Source of the DNA: Deltaproteobacteria bacterium
Lineage (GTDB): Bacteria; Myxococcota_A; UBA9160; SZUA-336
Direction of reading: 5' to 3'
NCBI GenBank assembly: GCA_029261925.1
Contig: JAJDAJ010000104.1
Span: 161,174-225,173, forward strand
DNA: 64,000 nt
The first letter of the stretch is position 1. Each line of letters starts with the position of its first letter. The position numbers were made by a program, and so were the translations under genes. Below are positions 60,490 through 64,000 of the stretch, in pieces. The notes under the pieces were generated by a model. The model saw only the letters and a program-made list of their open reading frames with translations, made no database searches and was not told where the DNA came from.

Positions 60490-61425
60490 TTACGCCTCGA
60501 TGCCGAGCGAGTGCGCCAGGGTCGTCAGGAAGGCGCTGATGTCGTCCTCGGTCGCGGTCGTCGGGCGCGGGCGCTCGACCCACTGTACGCCGTCGGGCGT
60601 GCGCACGCTGCCCTCGCCGATGACCGTCAGCGGTACCTGCGGCGCCAGGTCCCGCACGCGCTCCACGAAACGCCTCCAGCCCTCGCCACGCCGCGCGTCG
60701 AGCGGGTCAGGGACCCCGACGCCGATGATCAGCGCGGGGAACTCGCCGCGCAGCACGTACTGCTTGAGCCGGGTCAGCGCGCTGCCCCCGTCCTGGAAGA
60801 TGTGTACCCGCTCGACGCCCCCGCTCAGCTGGCGCTTGATCCGCTCCAGGATGCCGAGGTCGGGATCCACGCAGATCACCGCGACCGGCACCGTGCGCAC
60901 GGGCTCGGGCTCCGGCTCGGGCTCGGGCGAGGGCACGGCCAGCGTCGGCGCGATGGTCGGCCGCGCGGGCGCGAACGACTCGGGTGGCGCCACGCGCGGG
61001 CCGGCGCCGCCCTCGTCCTCGAGCCGCGCTCCCTCCAGCGCCAGGAACTCGGGGGACAGCGGCGTGGGCAGCACCACGCCGGGGGGTCCGCGCCACAATC
61101 CCGAGGGATCCGCGGTGGGCTCGAAGGTGAACTCGCCCTCGGTCCACTCGAAGATCGACAGCAGCGCCTGCACCGCGGCGTCCCAGAGCGTAGCATCCAC
61201 CAGCTCGGAGCTCTCGGCCGGGTCCAGACCGCTGCGCTTGAGCACCTCGTCCCGGTCCAGGGCACCGTCCTCGAGCGCCACGCGCACGATCCCGCCGTCG
61301 CTGAGGCCCAGCCACGCCACGCCCAGGTCCGAGCAGATCTCCAGGCGTCCCGTCTTCCGCGACAGGGCGACGACCTGCAGCAGCTCGGGCAGGCTCAGGG
61401 CGGACAGGCTCCCGGACAGACTCAT
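60490..61425 (-). CDS. DUF4388 protein with a degenerate receiver domain
   Basis: A 311-residue protein. Residues 1-110 are DUF4388 (SLSGSLSALSLPELLQVVAL, RKTGRLEICSDLG). A Pro/Glu-repeat linker (PEPEPEPEP) leads to a receiver-like domain (about 178-311) with VICVDPDLGILERIKRQLS, in which the expected acceptor Asp is replaced in ALIIGVGVPDP. It thus cannot be phosphorylated in the usual way. Together with the next gene, 42 bases downstream, it forms a pair of pseudo-receiver proteins. Start ATG 61425 has a poor ribosome site. Confidence 0.72.
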   Translation of the reverse strand: MSLSGSLSALSLPELLQVVALSRKTGRLEICSDLGVAWLGLSDGGIVRVALEDGALDRDEVLKRSGLDPAESSELVDATLWDAAVQALLSIFEWTEGEFTFEPTADPSGLWRGPPGVVLPTPLSPEFLALEGARLEDEGGAGPRVAPPESFAPARPTIAPTLAVPSPEPEPEPEPVRTVPVAVICVDPDLGILERIKRQLSGGVERVHIFQDGGSALTRLKQYVLRGEFPALIIGVGVPDPLDARRGEGWRRFVERVRDLAPQVPLTVIGEGSVRTPDGVQWVERPRPTTATEDDISAFLTTLAHSLGIEA

Positions 61426-61494
61426 ACGCGTGCCGGATCGGTCGCCGCGGCAGAGGAGTTGAAGCGCGGCGCGGCGCGCCCGCGACCGACGGGA

Positions 61495-62064
61495 TCAGAC
61501 CCCGGCCGCGTCCACCCAGTTCACGTCGACCTCGATGCCCCAGCCGTGCGCGGCCGGGACGACCTCGGACAGCGCCGCCAGCAGCGGCTTCTCGCAGGCC
61601 TCGGCCGAGGGCAGGATGACGTGCAGGACGGCATCCTCGGGCGCGGTCTGCAGGCCGTGCACCATGCCGCGCAGCAGGCAGGTCGCGTCGGCGGCGAAGT
61701 CCACGCCGCCGGGCCAGGCCAGCAGGCCCGCGGGGGACTGGAGCGCCACCAGCTTCTCGGCCGCGGCGCGCATCGCACGCAGCAGCGGTCGCCCCTGCTC
61801 CAGGCGTGCCGAGCGACCCACGCCGACCAGCAGCACCCGGTGTGCGTGCAGCGGCGGACCCGCGGGGATCAGCACCGCCTCGCCCGGCGCCCCCGAGACG
61901 AACCCGCTCGAGAGCTGGCCCGAGATCCGCCCGCAGAGCCGCCAGTCGACGCGGCCCGCGTCGCCGCGCAGCGGCCGCTCGTCGGCCGGCACCAGCGCCA
62001 CGATCGTGTCGGCCGGCGCCTCGGTCACCCCGCCGGGAAAAAGCGACAGCTGGAGTCGACTCAA
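61495..62064 (-). CDS. M17-peptidase N-terminal-domain protein without catalytic domain
   Basis: A 189-residue protein resembling the macro-like N-terminal domain of leucyl aminopeptidases: ADTIVALVPADERPLRGDAG, ISGQLSSGFVSGAPGEAVLI and HRVLLVGVGRSARL. The metal-binding catalytic domain is missing, and the frame ends normally, so it is not a truncation by the window. It may bind a nucleotide or ADP-ribose-like ligand, or act as a partner protein. The start is TTG 62064 in a TTGA overlap with nusB. Such genes next to nusB are familiar from myxobacteria-like genomes. Confidence 0.65.
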   Translation of the reverse strand: MSRLQLSLFPGGVTEAPADTIVALVPADERPLRGDAGRVDWRLCGRISGQLSSGFVSGAPGEAVLIPAGPPLHAHRVLLVGVGRSARLEQGRPLLRAMRAAAEKLVALQSPAGLLAWPGGVDFAADATCLLRGMVHGLQTAPEDAVLHVILPSAEACEKPLLAALSEVVPAAHGWGIEVDVNWVDAAGV

Positions 62065-62507
62065 GCTCCCTCTCCTCGCACGCCGCCTCCGTGCCAGAGC
62101 GCATCGAGCACGCCGTTGACGAATGCCGGCGAGGTCTCGCTGGCAAAGCGGCGCGCGATCTCGACTGCCTCGTCGATGATCACCTCCGGCGGCGTCTCCG
62201 CCTCGCAGACCAGCTCCCAGGCCGCGATGCGCAGCAGGTTGCGATCGACGCTCGCAAGACGGTGTAGCTTCCACTCCCGGGTCGCGCTAGCGATCGCGGC
62301 GTCCACGCGCTCGAGATCGCGTGCGATCCCCCGGCAGAGCGTCTCGGCGCGCTCGCGCGCGCGTCGCGGCAGCGCGAACTCGTCGCTCACCTCGTCGAAG
62401 ACGTCGGCGATGCCCGGACCGTCCAGGCGGCCCGTGGCATCGGCGGCGTAGAGCACCTGCAGCGCGGCCTCGCGGGCCTTGCGCCGGGCGCTGGCGGCCT
62501 CACCCAC
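62061..62507 (-). CDS. nusB: transcription antitermination factor NusB
   Basis: A 148-residue all-helical protein. ARRKAREAALQVLYAADATG is the NusB start and VIIDEAVEIARRFASETSPA with FVNGVLDAL the conserved end. It binds boxA RNA with S10 to prevent termination in rRNA operons. GTG 62507 is chosen because it gives the normal N-terminus; the open frame extends farther upstream into ribH. It overlaps ribH by eight bases. Confidence 0.94.
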   Translation of the reverse strand: MGEAASARRKAREAALQVLYAADATGRLDGPGIADVFDEVSDEFALPRRARERAETLCRGIARDLERVDAAIASATREWKLHRLASVDRNLLRIAAWELVCEAETPPEVIIDEAVEIARRFASETSPAFVNGVLDALWHGGGVRGEGA

Positions 62508-62988
62508 CGGCGCCGCCGGCCAGCGCGCCGAGCAGGCGCGCCATCTCCACCACCACCTCGGCCGCCTCGGCGCCCTTGTTGCCACCGGGCTCGCCGTCGG
62601 CGGCCGCTCGCTCGAGCGCCTGCTCCACGCTGTCCACGGTCAGCACGCAGAAGCCCACCGGCACGCCCGTCTCCAGGCCGACCCGCGTCACGCCGTCGGT
62701 CACGCCCTGGCAGACGTAGTCGAAGTGCGGGGTGTCGCCGCGGATCACCGCGCCGATCGCGACGAGGGCGTCGTAGCTGCCGGTGCGCGCGGCGGCCTGC
62801 GCCGCCAGCGGGATCTCGAAGGCACCCGCTACCCACATCAGGTCGACGCTCTCGCAGCCCAGCGCCTGCAGGCGCGCGCTGCAGCCGTCGACGAGGCGCG
62901 AGGTCACCGGATGGTTGAAGCGCGCCGCGACGATCCCCACGCGCAGGCCGCGAGCGTCCAGCTCCGTCTCGATCGTGCGCACGGACAT
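62500..62988 (-). CDS. ribH: lumazine synthase
   Basis: A 162-residue enzyme that condenses the ribityl-pyrimidine with dihydroxybutanone phosphate. VGIVAARFNHPVTSRLVDG, VAGAFEIPLAAQAAA, GAVIRGDTPHFDYVC and GVPVGFCVLTVDSVEQALER are all diagnostic, including the catalytic His. ATG 62988 overlaps the ribD stop as TGATG. nusB follows, as in many bacteria. Confidence 0.96.
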   Translation of the reverse strand: MSVRTIETELDARGLRVGIVAARFNHPVTSRLVDGCSARLQALGCESVDLMWVAGAFEIPLAAQAAARTGSYDALVAIGAVIRGDTPHFDYVCQGVTDGVTRVGLETGVPVGFCVLTVDSVEQALERAAADGEPGGNKGAEAAEVVVEMARLLGALAGGAGG

Positions 62989-64000
62989 CACTCGCTCTCC
63001 GGATCCCAGGTGAAGCACCAGTCGCTGCCGACGCGGCGCGCCCGCGCGCCCCGGGCGCGATGCGCCGCATCCAGGCCCGCGACGCCCAGCGATTCCAGCA
63101 CGGGGCGGCCGTCTCCGCCAATCAGAAGCGGGGCGACCCAGAGCTGCACCCGGTCGACCAGGCGCGCCCGCAGCAGCGCCGCGCCCAGCCCGGCGCCGCC
63201 CTCGACGAGCACCTCGTTCGCGCCCAGGGCACCCAGGCGCGCCCAGGCGCGACGCAGGTCCACGCGGCCGTCGCGCGCCGCCACGTCGACCACGCGCGCC
63301 CCCGCGCGCTCCAGGGCGCGCCGGCGCCGCAGCGGCGCGGTGCGCGTCGTCAGGATCCAGGCCGAGCCCGGATCATCCGCGTCGAGCAGGCGAGCGCGGG
63401 GCGGCGTGACCAGGCGCGAGTCCACCACGACGCGCCGCGGGCGGTGCACGACCCGCTCGCCCCGACGCGCGGTCAGCTCGGGGTCGTCGGCGCGGACCGT
63501 GGCGGACCCGACGGCGATCACGTCGACCCGGGCGCGCAGGCGGTGCACCGCGGCACGCGCCGGGGGGCCGGTGATCCAGCGGGACTCGCCGCTGCGCGTG
63601 GCGATGCGTCCGTCGAGCGAGGCCGCAAGCTTCAGCCAGGTGAAGGGCCGCCCGCGCTCGACGCGCGACACGAAGCCGCGGTTCAGCTCGCGGCAGGCGT
63701 CTCCGTGCACGCCCACGTCCACGGCGATCCCGGCAGCGCGCAGGCGCCGCAGGCCGCGGCCGGCGGTGCGCGGATCCGGGTCCCGCATGCCGACCACGAC
63801 GCGGCGCAGGCCCGCCGCGATCACGCTGTCGACGCACGGCGGGGTGCGGCCGTGGTGCGCGCAGGGCTCCAGGCTCACGTAGAGCGTGGCGCCGCGCGCG
63901 GCCGCGCCGGCAGAGGCGAGGGCCACCGCCTCGGCGTGCGGTGCCCCCGCGCGGCGGTGGTGGCCGCGTGCGAGAACGCGGCCACCGCGCACGATCAGCG
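62988..64000 (-). CDS. ribD: bifunctional riboflavin deaminase/reductase RibD, 5' end outside window
   Basis: About 337 C-terminal residues are visible and the frame is open to the right edge. The deaminase zinc motifs HAEAVAL and EPCAHHGRTPPC are present, so only a short N-terminus is missing. The reductase domain begins at about VSRVERGRPFTWLKLAASLD and ends with VEGGAGLGAALLRARLVDRV. It carries out the second and third steps of riboflavin synthesis. ribE and ribBA, often placed between ribD and ribH, are absent here. Confidence 0.95.
   Translation of the reverse strand, partial: LIVRGGRVLARGHHRRAGAPHAEAVALASAGAAARGATLYVSLEPCAHHGRTPPCVDSVIAAGLRRVVVGMRDPDPRTAGRGLRRLRAAGIAVDVGVHGDACRELNRGFVSRVERGRPFTWLKLAASLDGRIATRSGESRWITGPPARAAVHRLRARVDVIAVGSATVRADDPELTARRGERVVHRPRRVVVDSRLVTPPRARLLDADDPGSAWILTTRTAPLRRRRALERAGARVVDVAARDGRVDLRRAWARLGALGANEVLVEGGAGLGAALLRARLVDRVQLWVAPLLIGGDGRPVLESLGVAGLDAAHRARGARARRVGSDWCFTWDPESE

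Noticed and set aside
1..64000. CRISPR arrays, insertion sequences, prophage, tRNA or rRNA genes
   Set aside because: I saw no direct-repeat arrays, transposase or integrase motifs, terminal repeats or tRNA-like cloverleaf sequences. The region reads as stable core chromosome.

Overview
The window is very GC-rich DNA, with third codon positions almost always G or C. It is packed with chromosomal housekeeping and envelope genes from a diderm, LPS-making bacterium. The gene set includes a complete late lipid A pathway, KdsA, WaaA, heptosyltransferases, BamA, Skp, LolCD, LptE and LptF. It also carries deltaproteobacterial-type features: DUF4388 proteins, MJ0042-type zinc ribbons, an M17 N-domain protein beside nusB, and a Gfo/Idh gene inside the lpx cluster. 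A Myxococcota- or Binatota-like lineage is my best guess, from gene content only. I see no mobile element, CRISPR array, rRNA or tRNA gene. No stretch longer than about 90 bases lacks a gene.

Layout. (1) 1-7657, mostly plus strand: the 3' part of a FAD oxidoreductase, an MsbA-type exporter, an unrecognised minus-strand gene, and an RND/MMPL exporter coupled to a luciferase-like oxidoreductase. (2) 26853 down to 7670, minus strand: nineteen tightly packed genes. From the upstream end these are two heptosyltransferases, a GT2, an epimerase and heptose kinase; yicC, DUF370, gmk and rel; two more glycosyltransferases; an RDD / SpoIIM / DUF4129 / DUF4350 / MoxR / DUF58 membrane module; the PPDK regulator PpsR; and an AhpD-like protein. 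(3) 26874-28836, plus strand: an LptF/LptG permease and a Kdo kinase. (4) 55746 down to 28885, minus strand: a membrane/TPR protein, DUF4388, PhoH, HD phosphohydrolase, YbeY, Lnt, RF2, LysS, LolC/E, LolD; a strong intrinsic terminator; then BamA, Skp, FabZ, LpxA, LpxI, Gfo/Idh, LpxB, WaaA, LpxK, an LpxL-like acyltransferase, DoxX, BioB and KdsA. (5) 57438-64000: MurJ divergent from rpsT, then minus-strand ribD (cut by the window edge), ribH, nusB, M17-N, two pseudo-receiver proteins, lptE and holA.

How the genes work together. Most of the window builds the outer membrane. FabZ, LpxA, LpxI, LpxB, LpxK and the acyltransferase make lipid A. KdsA and WaaA make and attach Kdo, and the Kdo kinase phosphorylates it. 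The heptose kinase and GT9/GT2/GT4 enzymes extend the core, and MsbA, LptF and LptE move the product. BamA and Skp insert outer-membrane proteins, while Lnt, LolC and LolD mature and release lipoproteins. MurJ flips the peptidoglycan precursor.

Points that stand out are a textbook programmed +1 frameshift in prfB; heavy use of 4-base stop/start overlaps, many with TTG starts; BamA and LolC/E proteins with large extra N-terminal regions; absence of lpxD from its usual place; two adjacent proteins with receiver-like domains lacking the phospho-acceptor; and convergent gene ends whose stop codons sit in the two arms of one hairpin.
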